A DNA stretch of 64,000 nt from Odontocerum albicorne. Lineage: Eukaryota; Arthropoda; Insecta; Trichoptera; Odontoceridae. The stretch covers positions 18,596,632-18,660,631 of the forward strand of contig OX463856.1 in NCBI GenBank assembly GCA_949825065.1. The letters run 5' to 3'. The translations under genes and the position numbers were made by a program. The number at the start of each line of letters is the position of its first letter. Within the stretch, counting starts at the first letter, position 1. Below, piece by piece: positions 20,771-30,615 of this stretch. The notes beneath the pieces are model-generated. The model ran no database searches. It was given only the letters and a program-made list of their open reading frames with translations, and was not told the origin of the DNA.

Positions 20771-20962
20771 CCACTGCTGCTCAGTTGGTAGGACACGTGT
20801 CTTTCGACCTGGAGGCTGCGGATTTAATTCTCGTTGGTATCCTGCTTTAATTAAAAAAAAAGGGATGTCAGTATGGTTTTTATTTAACATATTTCTGTTG
20901 GTTGTAAGATATTGCTACAAGGCAGTATGATCCCTAGATTTTACAGTATACAACGAAAGTGG
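20771..20962 (+). mobile_element. SINE-B copy, full layout
   Basis: Head CACTGCTGCTCAGTTGGTAG (box A) and CTGCGGATTTAATTCTCG (decayed box B); body CAGTATGGTTTTTATTTAAC, ATATTTCTGTTGGTTGTAAG; tail ATATTGCTACAAGGCAGTAT and ACAACGAAAGTGG. Confidence 0.7.
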
Positions 20963-21239
20963 AATACATCTATAAGCTATCCGTTCAAGTACAATATAAA
21001 AGACACGTTCAGGTCTGCAATTATGATATTTTTTACAAAGTGTCTTAACCCACACATTTAATTAATTACGTATACAGCACACTATATAAATACTCTCACT
21101 GTTGAATATTTTAGAAAAAATAATTCTCACCGTTTTATAGGACGGTTGACAGTTACAATAAAATAAACATAGAAACAAAACAAACTAATAAAAAAGTCAC
21201 AGCTGTCATATTGAAAACATAAAGATACTTTAAAACAGT

Positions 21240-21565
21240 TTTTTTTGAGTTTCTTATTATCATTGTTGGCACGCTATGTTTTTTTATACAAGACAATCCA
21301 CCCAAACTAGGATGATTTGTGCCACCAAATCAAAGTCACTATACAATTATGCAAGTCATATGAAAAAAAAACAAATTTTAAAATATTAAAATTATAGACA
21401 ATTTAAAGTTTCAATCGACTAAGTTTCAAATATTTAATATTCGATCTATAAGTGGAAAAGTTCTACGAAGAAAGAAGAAACGCAGCATTCATTGGACGCG
21501 ATAAAGATATGTTATGGCTTTTAGTAAATCAAATCTGTCTCGCAAAGCACAATCGAAAAATACAT
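21240..21565 (+). repeat. Interspersed repeat family X, plus-strand copy
   Basis: Inverted relative to 13625-13915, with the blocks CCACCCAAACTAGGATGATT, AAAGTCACTATACAATTATG, CGAAGAAAGAAGAAACGCAG, GGACGCGATAAAGATATG and TTTTAGTAAATCAAATC. No coding capacity is seen. Confidence 0.65.
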
Positions 21566-21734
21566 GGCCTATAATTTCATATTGGCATTGATCGCATTAA
21601 AAATTAGCTATGCAAGAAATTCTTTAATCAAATCATGTTTTAGAACATCCATATTTACATTTCATCACTTGACACTGGCGTATACTCCGTCATATATTTC
21701 ATTCGTTCACGGTCATTATTCAAGAAGTATATTT

Positions 21735-21860
21735 TCATTTTTATTTGACAGCTGTCACTTCTTTATAGAGTTACTAGACATACATCAACAACGACAAATG
21801 ATGTATTTATTAAGAGATTACTTTTGTGTTGAACAGTAAAATATAAATAACAAAAAACTA
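21735..21860 (+). repeat. Repeat shared with 7975-8110
   Basis: TTTATTTGACAGCTGTCACT, ATGATGTATTTATTAAGAGA and TTGTGTTGAACAGTAAAATA are the shared blocks. Unknown element type. Confidence 0.5.
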
Positions 21861-22026
21861 AACTTTATCCCAAGGGGATTATTAAATATCAAAATAATTT
21901 TAATAAATTAAGGTTATTAATCGACTAAGAAAAAAATATTGAAATGTTTTGCAATTTGTGATTAATAAAAATGTAGCATTTTAATAAACCAGAATAACCA
22001 CTATTTCTTCTCTTTTAACAATAACA

Positions 22027-22188
22027 ACCTCCGTGACCTATTAAGTAAGACGTCATATTCCCAATCCATCTATTTTAAAACAGGATTCCAATCTGGTTAT
22101 CCCATAAGGCCTCTTTTAAATATATGGTTGCTTGGAAAAGATTACCATACTCCAATAACCTCGTCAGCTTGTACTTTATACAATGAAG
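22027..22188 (+). mobile_element. SINE-B copy
   Basis: ACCTCCGTGACCTATTAAGT (head), GGATTCCAATCTGGTTATCC, AAGGCCTCTTTTAAATATAT, GGTTGCTTGGAAAAGATTAC and a CAATGAAGCAG tail. Box B has decayed. Confidence 0.65.
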
Positions 22189-22284
22189 CAGTATAATGCG
22201 AAATAAATACAAAAATTAAGGTAAGGCTTTCACATGGTAATGTATTAAAATCCTATTGTGTGTTCCTTGGAAAGCCTCTTAAAA

Positions 22285-22580
22285 AGTAAAATGGTAGTTG
22301 AGGCACAACATTAAAAAGATATATTCAAGAAAACCAAATTAATGAGCTGATTGAAGAGGAAGTCGTGTTTAGAGAATGAGTAGTGAAATAATTAAGAAAG
22401 AAAATAATGTAGACTGAGGAAAAAAAATAATGAAGATAGTTGGTGAAAAGGTTAGAAGTATCAGAAACAAAGATCATTTATGACGAGATGTATAGATGGT
22501 GATAAGGCGAAAGCTGCATGTGTGAAAATCTGTTTTCTCTGTCTACCTCAAAAGGTTAATCTTGTGATGATATTTATTTC
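22285..22580 (+). mobile_element. LINE-B 3' end, decayed
   Basis: AGATGTATAGATGGTGATAA (MCIDGDKA), AAGGCGAAAGCTGCATGTGT and TTTTCTCTGTCTACCTCAAA match the last coding block and 3' end of LINE-B. The 64-codon open frame within it is part of the fossil. Confidence 0.5.
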
Positions 22581-22714
22581 ATTGAATACAGTACAAACTG
22601 TGGGGTTTATTGCCTTGTGGTTATCTCTTCCCATCAATCGGAAAACATTTAAAAAGGTTTTTTGTAAAAACTAGACAGAGAACCTTTCTAAAAATATATT
22701 ATAGTTACCAATGG

Positions 22715-22776
22715 TAATGGAACCCTTGATCTCCAAATTCAGAGACAGACCTCTGTTCGACTAAACTACGGAGGTC
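22715..22776 (-). mobile_element. SINE-B head, minus strand
   Basis: The complement reads GAAGACCTCCGTAGTTTAGT, AGGTCTGTCTCTGAATTTGG and GATCAAGGGTTCCATTACC. Only the tRNA-like head is left. Confidence 0.5.
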
Positions 22777-22854
22777 TTCAAATTCAAAAAAAGAAATCCA
22801 AAAATATACAAAGTGTATAAACAACAGTATTATTGAAGATTGCCTTGGAAAAGA

Positions 22855-23065
22855 CTCCCGAAATATATTAATTGAGATCGAGGAAAATGTAGGCAGAGGA
22901 AAGATTGGTAGAAGATAATTGGTGAAAAACTTAGCTGAGGAAAAAGTAGGGAGTAAGATAAACAAAGAACGACGAGATGTGTGAATGTTGGCCAGACGAA
23001 AACTGGAGATCGATCTTCTCTGCCTACTCAAAAATGAACATGGCGTGATGAGACGTATGTACAAT
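22855..23065 (+). mobile_element. LINE-B 3' end, decayed
   Basis: GAAAATGTAGGCAGAGGAAA (GRGKIGRR), CGACGAGATGTGTGAATGTT, GATCTTCTCTGCCTACTCAA and AACATGGCGTGATGAGACGT. The 142-codon open frame on the opposite strand is a shadow of this copy and the SINE before it. Confidence 0.55.
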
Positions 23066-23341
23066 ATGTAAGAATATCGAAAAAGAAATTTCCTGTTTAC
23101 TAAACATAGTAATATATATTTTAAAACTGTCACTCTTGATAAAAGTAATAATTTGTTTTGAAATATATAGTTGACAATTTATATATCAGATTCAAAAAGT
23201 TCAATCTAATTTAAAAAAAATAAAAATAATATGAACTACAATATTTTTGAATGAGTACCAGTTAAGTTTATAATACTCGAATCACGCACACAGTGTTTTT
23301 TTTAACTATCACTGAACTATCACTCACGATTTTGCGCTTCT

Positions 23342-23447
23342 ACTCGATAGAGAGGTCGGGTTAACACTGCAGAGCCAGTCTCTCGGTGGCGGGCTTCGAA
23401 CCTGGGAAAGGAGGCACGAAGGCTGTACTACTCCGCCACCGGGGTGG
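23342..23447 (-). mobile_element. tRNA-like sequence (SINE head or tRNA pseudogene)
   Basis: On the minus strand CGGTGGCGGAGTAGTACAG resembles box A and CAGGTTCGAAGCCCGCC is a near-perfect box B, at roughly tRNA spacing. The acceptor arm does not pair and no known SINE body follows. It differs from the SINE-A and SINE-B heads. Confidence 0.5.
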
Positions 23448-23656
23448 GGTGTGTTATTGGATAGTACAAGGTGGAAAAATTAGACCAATGGTAATCGTTA
23501 AGCTTGTCAAGTCATGTGATAAGATGCTTATATGCATTTGAACGCAATATATAGAAGCAAATTACGTTTAATATTAAACAAATTACCTTTAATACAAATC
23601 AGTCAAATAACGTTTAATATTAAACAAGAAAATAATCTGCGGCTAATAGAAATGAT

Positions 23657-23800
23657 TTGCGCGTTGTAGCTTAATGGGTAGCATGCTAGATGGGTATTTA
23701 GTTATTCTGATTTTGGTTCCTGATGTATCCCTGATTAGTGGCTGTCTAAAAACTTCATACTACAGTGTATAGTATTATATCTCGAGATCTGAGAGCCTGT
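23657..23800 (+). mobile_element. tRNA-like SINE relic
   Basis: GCGTTGTAGCTTAATGGGTA is box A-like and TTTTGGTTCCTGATGTATCC a decayed box B. A TACAGTGTATAGTATTATAT body follows. Only this copy was seen. Confidence 0.35.
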
Positions 23801-23874
23801 TTTCTAAAGGGCACTTTATAAATGATCCTTTAATTTTTATTACAATTTATACCAAGTGAAAATCTATCCTATGA

Positions 23875-24040
23875 GGTGCACGGCCGCGCGGTAACGCATT
23901 AGACTTCCGTGACGAAGGTTGCCGGTTCGAACCCCGCGCTGTGCTACTACCCTCGAATGACAGAGCCATTTTTTCTGCCTAGTATCCGGGGGTATAAGGA
24001 AACTCATAGCTTCGGTCATATCTATTATTTAAAAAAAATA
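23875..24040 (+). mobile_element. SINE-A, best preserved tRNA-derived head
   Basis: GCACGGCCGCGCGGTAACGC (box A-like), GGTTGCCGGTTCGAACCCCG (perfect box B), GCTGTGCTACTACCCTCGAA, GCCTAGTATCCGGGGGTATA, TCGGTCATATCTATTATTT and then an A-run. These internal promoter boxes would be bound by RNA polymerase III factors. The second module found in other SINE-A copies is absent here, so this copy ends at the internal A-run. Confidence 0.8.
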
Positions 24041-24044
24041 CTGT

Positions 24045-24180
24045 AAAATTAATTGACAAAATTTTATGCACAATTTGAGGTTTTATGCACATTATTATAA
24101 AACATACTAAAAAGGCAATTTATACAACGCCGTTTAGAGAACAAACTGTCTTCTTTACGGGTATTTAAACTTAGGATGTG
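24045..24180. other. No feature recognised
   Basis: AT-rich spacer between SINE-A and LINE-F. Nothing to assign. Confidence 0.35.
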
Positions 24181-24184
24181 AATT

Positions 24185-24700
24185 TTTATTTATTGTATTA
24201 TTTTTATTTATTTAATACTTTTATTGCAAATACAATCTGGCGGGCTTATTGGCAGGCGGCAATCTCTTCCAACCAACCAGACAAACGCAAATGAAGCAAG
24301 TAACATGGTTTCATAAATCATTCAAATGAATATCCATCTCCACGAAATCCATAAACACGTACTTGAGCATATGCCCACGAACCCCAAAAAGACGGACAAT
24401 CACTCGAACATTATTTTTCATATAAAGTGACATATCATCAATCAAAAGAAAATGAAGGGATGGTGGAGAGGAAAGGAAAAGTCGGGAATGAGACACGTTA
24501 TTTTACTGACTAGAAATTAAGAGTTTTTTCAGTCGCTTCTTAAAGCATGCCAAGGACGGAGCGAGTCTTATATTGGTTTGTAACTGATTCCAGAGTCTCA
24601 CTGCACGCACAGTAAAATATTTAAAAAAGAAGAGCAACTGGACAGGCCAGTAAACAATCTCTATTTGAACAACACATCTCGAAAACATTCAAAGTCGTGT
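24185..24700 (-). mobile_element. LINE-F (CR1/Jockey-type) 3' end
   Basis: The minus strand encodes the end of a LINE ORF: FTVRAVRLWNQLQTNIRLAP, then SLACFKKRLKKLLISSQ and stop. The 3' untranslated region runs to an A/T-rich tail near 24185. The same end occurs at 49480-49995 (FTVHAVKLWNQLKTNVRLAP) and its 3' region at 32945-33245. In such LINEs this WNxLP...APSxxxFKxxL block closes the reverse-transcriptase ORF. Confidence 0.8.
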
Positions 24701-24755
24701 GGTACGCTTCAACATATCATACCTCAGGAGCATTATCGATATATTAAAAAATATT

Positions 24756-25865
24756 TTCCAATATAAATACATATCTTCTCCCTGGCTCTATCCCAACGCC
24801 ATGTTTAATAACTTGAGGCTCGTCGACGTACATTTGATCTTGTATTTCTTTATAAAGTCTTACATAGTCTTGTTGACTCATCTGCGACTCTAGAACTTCT
24901 TCTTCTTCTTCTCCCTGGCTCCATCCCAACTCATTGTCTGCGAAGACTGTTGGGGTCAGCTCTCCTCGTCCTCAGGTTGTATGCTCTTCTGTCCCAGACT
25001 ACGTTCCCCAGGCCGTGCCTCTGCATCAGGTTATCTTTTTGCACCACACATGAATTGTTTGGTCTTCCTCTGGTTGTTATTCGAGGAAGATCCATGGATA
25101 TTGCCTGGTTCACAATGTGATTGGGTGCTCTGCGTCCAACGTGCCCATACCATCTCAACCGCCTCTCTTCCATCTTACTGCTGATGTCTGTAACACCTAG
25201 GCTTCCACGAATACGTGAACTTTTTATTTTGTTTCTTAGGGACACACCAGCTGACCATCTTAGCATGCGCATTTCAGCAGTTTCTAGTTGCCTGAAGTAA
25301 GAGTTATACATCGTCCAGCATTCGGAGCCATAGAAGAGTGCGGGTGTGACAATCGTTTGGTATACTTTTCCTTTTAACTTTACTGGCATTTTCGGATCAC
25401 ATAGAACTCCCGTCATTGATCTAAACTTCATCCATCCCACACTAATTATATGTGTTACATCGGCTGCACATCTTCCATCGCTATGAAGGAGTGACCCAAG
25501 ATACTTAAAGGAGTCACAATTTGGTAATGTTTCTCCATCCATTTGCATTACGGAAGTGACAGCATTTGTGTTCTCGAATGGTAGGTACAGATACTCTGTT
25601 TTCTTTCTGCCCAGTCTCAATCCATTGTCCTCCAAGATTATTCTCCACCTTTCCAGACTATTTTGCAGGTCTTCATGTTTTTCACTTATTAATACGATAT
25701 CGTCTGCAAATAGTAGGATCTTTAGGAGACTGTTCATTTCCTGGTTAGTTAAATAGTCCCCCCCCCCACCCCCCTTTATAGAAAATAGATGTACCCCCAC
25801 CTTTATAGAAAATTCTGGTGAAGTGCACCTCACTTGCGTTTTCACGTTCCAATATAAATACATAT
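24756..25865 (-). mobile_element. RTE-like retrotransposon with 19-bp target duplication and tandem 3' ends
   Basis: TTCCAATATAAATACATAT stands at 24756-24774 and again at 25847-25865, so the insert is 24775-25846 on the minus strand. It holds the last part of an RTE-type reverse transcriptase, 5'-truncated. The 3' end appears twice: once as CCAGGGAGAAG plus a GAA run (24895-24920), then about 97 bases of foreign-looking sequence (24798-24894), then a second AGAGCCAGGGAGAAG directly against the target duplication. That is the structure expected of a 3' transduction. A C-run on the plus strand (25757-25776) marks a rearrangement in the ORF. Confidence 0.9.
24931..25846 (-). pseudogene. RTE-type reverse transcriptase, C-terminal part, 5'-truncated but open
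   Basis: The frame stays open for about 305 codons inside the element. It starts in the palm domain (TQVRCTSPEFSIKVGVH), loses the expected QGS...LSPLLF block to a local duplication and glycine run (SIKGGGGGDYL), then continues LLKILLFADDIVLISEKHED, with the catalytic FADD. Further blocks are NGLRLGRKKTEYLYL, SFKYLGSLLHSDG, YGSECWTM, AEMRMLRWSAGVSLRNKI and RRLRWYGHVGRRAPN. The endonuclease and first catalytic Asp are missing, so it cannot mobilise itself. The long open frame suggests recent insertion. The 42 residues of the open frame upstream of 25846 belong to flanking DNA, not to the element. Confidence 0.85.
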
Positions 25866-26060
25866 ATAAGAGTATATAAGTTGAACGAAGAATAGGTAGG
25901 TGGTGTGCGACCACTAGATTATGTACTATCTGCATATGTCTAGACAATATATATTTGGTAAGAAAACTTACCAAGGAAAGACGAACTTCAAAGAAACCTT
26001 TATAGATCTTGCAATATGCGATAGTAACACATTCGGTTTTAAGTGTAGTGTAGTTTATGT
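25866..26060 (+). repeat. Interspersed repeat, copy 2 of 2
   Basis: Related to 981-1195; AAGACGAACTTCAAAGAAAC, CTTTATAGATCTTGCAATAT and GATAGTAACACATTCGG align. The RTE insertion above sits just beside it. Confidence 0.6.
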
Positions 26061-26069
26061 GTTAGTGTT

Positions 26070-26415
26070 AATATAAAACCATACATTTCTTTCCAAAACA
26101 GGTTGTTTTCAAGAGATTCCTAAAGCTGTACGAGCGACATATATATGTCTTACATTTAGAGGGAGACCATTCCACGCCACAGAATCAGCAAAGGCAATAA
26201 CAGCCCTGTCATAATACCCCCCCTGCTGGATTTATTCGGAATAATTAATTTGTTCGATGATAACGAAATCGACTTCAACGTTCTACTCCTCTCCGAAGGA
26301 ACAGTATCTCATCATTGATAAGAAATATACAATAGAGAAGTCCCATTAAATGACATTTATTTACAAAGATACAAAGCTAAAATAATTGACGCTGGAAAAA
26401 AAAACAAATTTCGCT
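26070..26415. other. No gene recognised
   Basis: Mostly AT-rich. CTAAAGCTGTACGAGCGACA and GAGGGAGACCATTCCACGCC stand out as less AT-rich, but no frame or family could be tied to them. Confidence 0.35.
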
Positions 26416-26419
26416 AATT

Positions 26420-26587
26420 TCTTTTTTTAAAGTATTACTGTGATCGGAGTTATAGGAGTCCTCTTACCCCGAGTACCTTGCGAAAAAAATGCCTGCGCTA
26501 TATTCGAGGAGAGTAGCACAGCACAGGTTTCGAGTCGGCGATCTTCTGAACGAAATACCAAAGTACTACTGCGCGGACATGCGCCTG
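26420..26587 (-). mobile_element. SINE-A copy, minus strand
   Basis: On the complement: GCGCATGTCCGCGCAGTAGT (head), GATCGCCGACTCGAAACCTG (box B relic), GTGCTACTCTCCTCGAATAT, AAGGTACTCGGGGTAAGAGG and ACTCCGATCACAGTAATACT. The order matches 23875-24040. Confidence 0.65.
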
Positions 26588-26669
26588 TATTGAAATTTCA
26601 CTTGAATTAATTTTTTTTTAAATAATAAATAAATATAGGTTTATTGATAGCAACATAGTATGTACATTC

Positions 26670-27030
26670 ATCTTCTTCTTCTTCAGCCGTTCTGGATCTA
26701 TCCCTAGATATAGGCCTCCCCTTCGGTCTTCCACAACTCCCTATCTCGGGCACACTGCATCCACTTCCCCCCTGCAGCTCGTCTTATATCGTCCGACCAT
26801 CTAGCCTGTGGTCTCCCCACACCTCTCTTGCCCGTTCTAGGCAGCCATTCCAGGACCTTTTTTGTCCATTGAGAGTCAGAGCATCTGGCAATATGTCCTG
26901 CCCAGCTCCATTTCAAGGCAGCTGCTCTCTCAACTACGTCCGTGACTTTGGTTCTCTCTCTTATCCATTTGTTAGTCTTTCTCCCAAGAAACTCCCAGCA
27001 TCCTCCTCTCCATGGCTCTCTGTGTCACTA
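26670..27030 (-). mobile_element. LINE-C reverse-transcriptase C-terminus with GAA tail
   Basis: The minus strand gives TQRAMERRMLGVSWE, then after a frameshift RLTNKWIRERTKVTDVVERA, LKWSWAGHIARCSDSQWTKK, VLEWLPRTGKRGVGRPQARW, SDDIRRAAGGKWMQCARDRE and LWKTEGEAYI. This is the classic C-terminal tail of insect endonuclease/reverse-transcriptase LINE ORFs. The 3' end is a short GAAGAAGAAGAAGATG run. A related but more decayed copy lies at 62983-63345. Confidence 0.85.
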
Positions 27031-27124
27031 ATAGTTTAATACATTTAAAAATGAGATATTTCAAGAACACATAAATTGCAGAGAATACATTAAAGACAGA
27101 AGCTCTCAAAAGGTCTAAATAATA

Positions 27125-27465
27125 CATACACGTACATACCATCACGCATTTTCCTTGTCAACGTAGACAGAGAGAAGAGAGCGCCACTCGTTCTTATCTC
27201 GAAATATATCCTTCCCTTCTTCTACGTCTATACACCTTCTCATATAATTATTTTTCTTACTTTCCACTTTTTCCTTTTTTCAAAATATTCATTGATTCAA
27301 TCTTACTTTCCTTGATGTATTTCTACCACGCTTACAACATTTATCCTGTATATTTGTTTTGTAATTCTTTCTTCATTCATTCGTCCTATATGTCCAAACC
27401 ATATCAGAGTACTATATTTAATCTTGCTGAACACGTCACTCTTAAGTTCAAATTCCCCCTTAATC
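27125..27465 (-). mobile_element. LINE-B tail, minus strand
   Basis: The complement shows the family 3' end (CATACCATCACGCATTTTCC, TTGTCAACGTAGACAGAGAG) and coding blocks complementary to CATTGATTCAATCTTACTTT (WLDQVND region), TCCTATATGTCCAAACCATA (WFGHIGRMN) and ACACGTCACTCTTAAGTTCA. Confidence 0.65.
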
Positions 27466-27469
27466 ATTT

Positions 27470-27940
27470 AATTTTTCTATAATAGTATATTTTTATTTTT
27501 TGTCGTATTCTAAATCTTTGGTTCGATTTCCAATTGATCGAGCCTTACTTTTAAAAGATAATAATTCTATCGATGTAGGTATGCTTAATAACTGATGCTG
27601 TAAAAATTATCTCTAAATAAAAAAAATATATACATACGTGTCATTAAGATCTCTTATCAGAAAGTAGTAAAAATCTGGAACAATAAATTTTATTTTCTGG
27701 TAAAAGCTTTTTTTTTATCAAATCACAATCAAGTTCTCGTTTTGACTATGTGGAAAAAATACACGTGTTAATTTACATGAGTTATGGAGCCTGAAGATTT
27801 GTGATTTTGTATGTTTTAATAAATTTAACTAACCTGTTCATACCGCTACAGTTGTTCCCAAACATTTTGAAAATAGTTTTTTTTTCAATAATTATTCATT
27901 TTACTTTAAGAGTTTCAGTAAAACTACGTTATTTATTTAT
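27470..27940. other. No gene recognised
   Basis: AT-rich sequence; the 79-codon frame starting at 27801 has no family resemblance. Confidence 0.35.
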
Positions 27941-27944
27941 TTTC

Positions 27945-28135
27945 GACAGGCAGTTCCTCAATCGTCAGCTACCCTGTGGATGTTCCCTGTGGGTGTGTAA
28001 GCTATTGCATTTCAGCAATACCATAGTCTTGACAGATTAAACGTTAAGTTCCGATAGCAAGGACATACAAATTTCAAGGCTATCTATCAGTAGGTTTAAA
28101 TTTATGCAGCCTTTCGTAAGGATTTTTTTATATAC
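27945..28135 (+). repeat. Interspersed repeat family Y, longer copy
   Basis: CAGGCAGTTCCTCAATCGTC, GTAAGCTATTGCATTTCAGC, ATTTCAAGGCTATCTATCAG and TGCAGCCTTTCGTAAGG line up with 54870-55075 over about 190 bases. The three other copies cover only the first part. Confidence 0.6.
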
Positions 28136-28309
28136 AGGAACCATAAGAGTTTGTGATGAACAGCACATAAGCTGCAAAAAACAAATACATACGTAAAACG
28201 TACTATGAATAAAACCAGTTCTGAAGGGAATTCTCATGCTAATAGTTAGACCATGCCCGCCAGTAAATGATCAAATGATCTTTTTGATACAAAAGATTAC
28301 AAAATAATA

Positions 28310-29440
28310 TATGCATACATACATACCATTTCCTTGTCGGGGTAGGATTAAATGCCAGAGTGGCGGACTTTCCTATCTCGACACTCGTTTAAAGGCTCTT
28401 CTACATTCATATACTACCTACAATATCTCTGACTTTCTACTCTTCCTTCTTTCAAAATATCATTCACTTGACCCAACCATACTTTCCTTGGTCTTCTTCT
28501 CACATGCCTTCCACTCACATTCGCACTTTACACATATATCTGTTTTGTTAGTCTTTCTTCATTAATTCATTCCACATGCCCAAACCATCTCAGCGTTCTC
28601 ACTTTCAGCTTACTCAATACATCAGCCTTAAGTTCACGTTTATCCTTAATCACTTTGTTCTGTATTCTGGCATTCATTGTCGTTCCATGTATTCGTCTCA
28701 AAGCATGCATTTCTACAGCATTTATTCGATTCCTCTTAGTCTTTTTCCCGTCATATCACTCCCCACTTCTTCACGTACACCAGATATTTATTCTACTCAT
28801 CACAAAATGATGGTCTGAGCCAATATCTGCTCCTCTAAATATTCTTGTATCATGAGTGCTCTTTTGCAGTGAAGAATCCACGCAAATAGTCAATTAACAA
28901 CGGTCGTTCATTTCCTCTTTCCCACATATACACGTGATTCTTTTTATAGTTAAAACAACGTATTTGACACCAAAATATCGTGGTCCATGCATACTTCTAA
29001 TATTCTATATCTATTAATATTTGTTCGTATATCACCAAACTTGTCCAAAATCGTTTCAAAACTATCCCTTTTGAAGCAAACCCATGCATTCAAGTCACCT
29101 GCTAAAATGGTCTTGTCATCCTTCTTATTTTAATCTAAAACGTATCTTATGCAGTTCCAAAAGTCTTCCTTGCTTCCATTAGTTTTGCTGTAGACCGGAG
29201 CATACCCTATCACAAGTAAAATACGCTAATGTCTACTTTAAATCTAATCCGCATCGCTCTTGGGCTTAGCAACTCATATTCTTTCATATACTTCCTCAAC
29301 TGTTCGGATATTAATGCTCCCAAACCCTCCTTGGCTCTTTCATTATTCTTCATACCAGACCACATACCTAACATTCCTCGCACCTCTTCAGACTCCTTTT
29401 CTTTCCTCTTTGTCTCACTAAACCACACTATAACTAAACT
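28310..29440 (-). mobile_element. LINE-B copy with endonuclease joined to the reverse-transcriptase tail
   Basis: From 29428 downward the minus strand encodes an exonuclease-endonuclease-phosphatase (APE-type) domain: WFSETKRKEKESEEVRGMLG, ERAKEGLGALISEQLRKYMK, IGYAPVYSKTNGSKEDFWN, LAGDLNAWVCFKRDS (catalytic GDxN) and ADIGSDHHFVMSRIN (the SDH motif). Directly after SDHH, near 28760, the text becomes the far C-terminus: NRINAVEMHALRRIHG, DRIQNK, LRWFGHVE, WLDQVNDILKEGR. The 3' end is PDKEM...GTATGTATG. The whole catalytic reverse transcriptase is missing. Several stops make it inactive. Confidence 0.85.
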
Positions 29441-29540
29441 TTTGAAATATGTAGTTGAAAATATTAAAAGAAGGACTGATTCATTTCGATTTTAACATTG
29501 TAACGTTTACTTCTTTTAGAACATCATTCGTTTGATTCAT

Positions 29541-29632
29541 AGGCATCTTTAAAAACATTTTGGTTGGTTGTAAGAGATTGCCATGTGGCAATAAATCCAA
29601 ATCAAAATTGTATTATACGCAATGAAAGCGTG
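29541..29632 (+). mobile_element. SINE-B 3' part
   Basis: TTGGTTGGTTGTAAGAGATT, GCCATGTGGCAATAAATCC and TATACGCAATGAAAGCGTG, the SINE-B tail. The head is missing. Confidence 0.6.
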
Positions 29633-29780
29633 CTACACAATATGTCCGCCGCCATGCCAGTTCGAGTATGTTGAAGAAAAGCATACGGATGAATCACATA
29701 ATCTTATATTTTTTCTTAAAAATACATTCTTTATAATACACAAATTTTCCTCGGTATAGTATAAAATTTAAGAGATATAC

Positions 29781-29966
29781 AATACAACCTAACGGGCTTT
29801 TTACCATGCGAAAATATCTTCCGATCGATCAGAAAGATGTTAAAGACGCATTAAGTCAAAACCAGATTGGAACACTTTTTAAAATAAATTGGGTTCCAAT
29901 GTGAATCGAATTCGTAACCCCCGGGGTGGAAATCAAACGTTTTGTTAACTTGTCCACGGAAGTCGT
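29781..29966 (-). mobile_element. SINE-B copy, minus strand, full layout
   Basis: Complement: ACGACTTCCGTGGACAAGTT (box A), GTTACGAATTCGATTCACAT (box B), CCAATCTGGTTTTGACTTAA, GCGTCTTTAACATCTTTCTG, ATGGTAAAAAGCCCGTTAGG and TTGTATTGTATATC. Confidence 0.7.
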
Positions 29967-30284
29967 CATTCTTTTGAGTATGTTATTTCTGGTTGACTAT
30001 TCGAGACGTTACGACGAGTGTTGAGAAGCACTTGTTTAGAGTGAACAATAATAAATTAAAGTGCTCAATTCGTTCCAATCATGTACCAATAACTGTGGTT
30101 GTCAACTATAAAAACTGAACCGTTCATCAAGCGGCTACCACCTTCTAACTTGCACCTTGCTAATGCTACTGCTGTTTAGCATTTAATTTGTGATGCGACG
30201 AGTATATTCAGAGAAACTCGTTAACATTATAAATAGGGTGAGATGTATAGTTTTTAGTCGAGTTTATTTACATCTAGTACAATA

Positions 30285-30400
30285 AGCAATCCCTCGTGAT
30301 CGAGTATGATTCAAAGGTATTCTGCCGATGGAAGACGCCTGTGCTTATGTTAGTTTATTGTGTGTAAGCTCTTGTACTTTAGCAAGTACAAAATTATGAT
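30285..30400 (+). repeat. Interspersed repeat family Y, copy
   Basis: AATCCCTCGTGATCGAGTAT, GATTCAAAGGTATTCTGCCG and TTAGTTTATTGTGTGTAAGC, TTGTACTTTAGCAAGTAC. The match ends there. Confidence 0.6.
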
Positions 30401-30489
30401 AGAACATACGTTTTTCAAAATTGAAAATCAGTTCTAAAATCTTAAAGGTCTATTACGAATATCCTTAAAGTACCAGTAAGAATAAATAA

Positions 30490-30615
30490 GACCGTGGCCT
30501 AGTTGGCAAGACGCTTAACTTCCACCCGGAGGCTTTGGGTTTCGAATCCTGATGGCAGATTTTTTTTCTAAATAATCAGTCACAGTCCGGTAAGATTTCG
30601 TCTGATAACAATACT
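30490..30615 (+). mobile_element. SINE-B-related copy (12082 subfamily)
   Basis: GACCGTGGCCTAGTTGGCAA (clear box A), GGCTTTGGGTTTCGAATCCT (box B with one extra base), then CAGTCACAGTCCGGTAAGAT and TTCGTCTGATAACAATA. The tail matches 12082-12205 rather than 52497-52663. Confidence 0.7.

Noticed and set aside
22705..23133. 142-codon minus-strand open frame
   Set aside because: It lies over a LINE-B 3' end and a SINE-B head; its composition (Phe, Ser, Leu, Ile rich) is that of a shadow frame.
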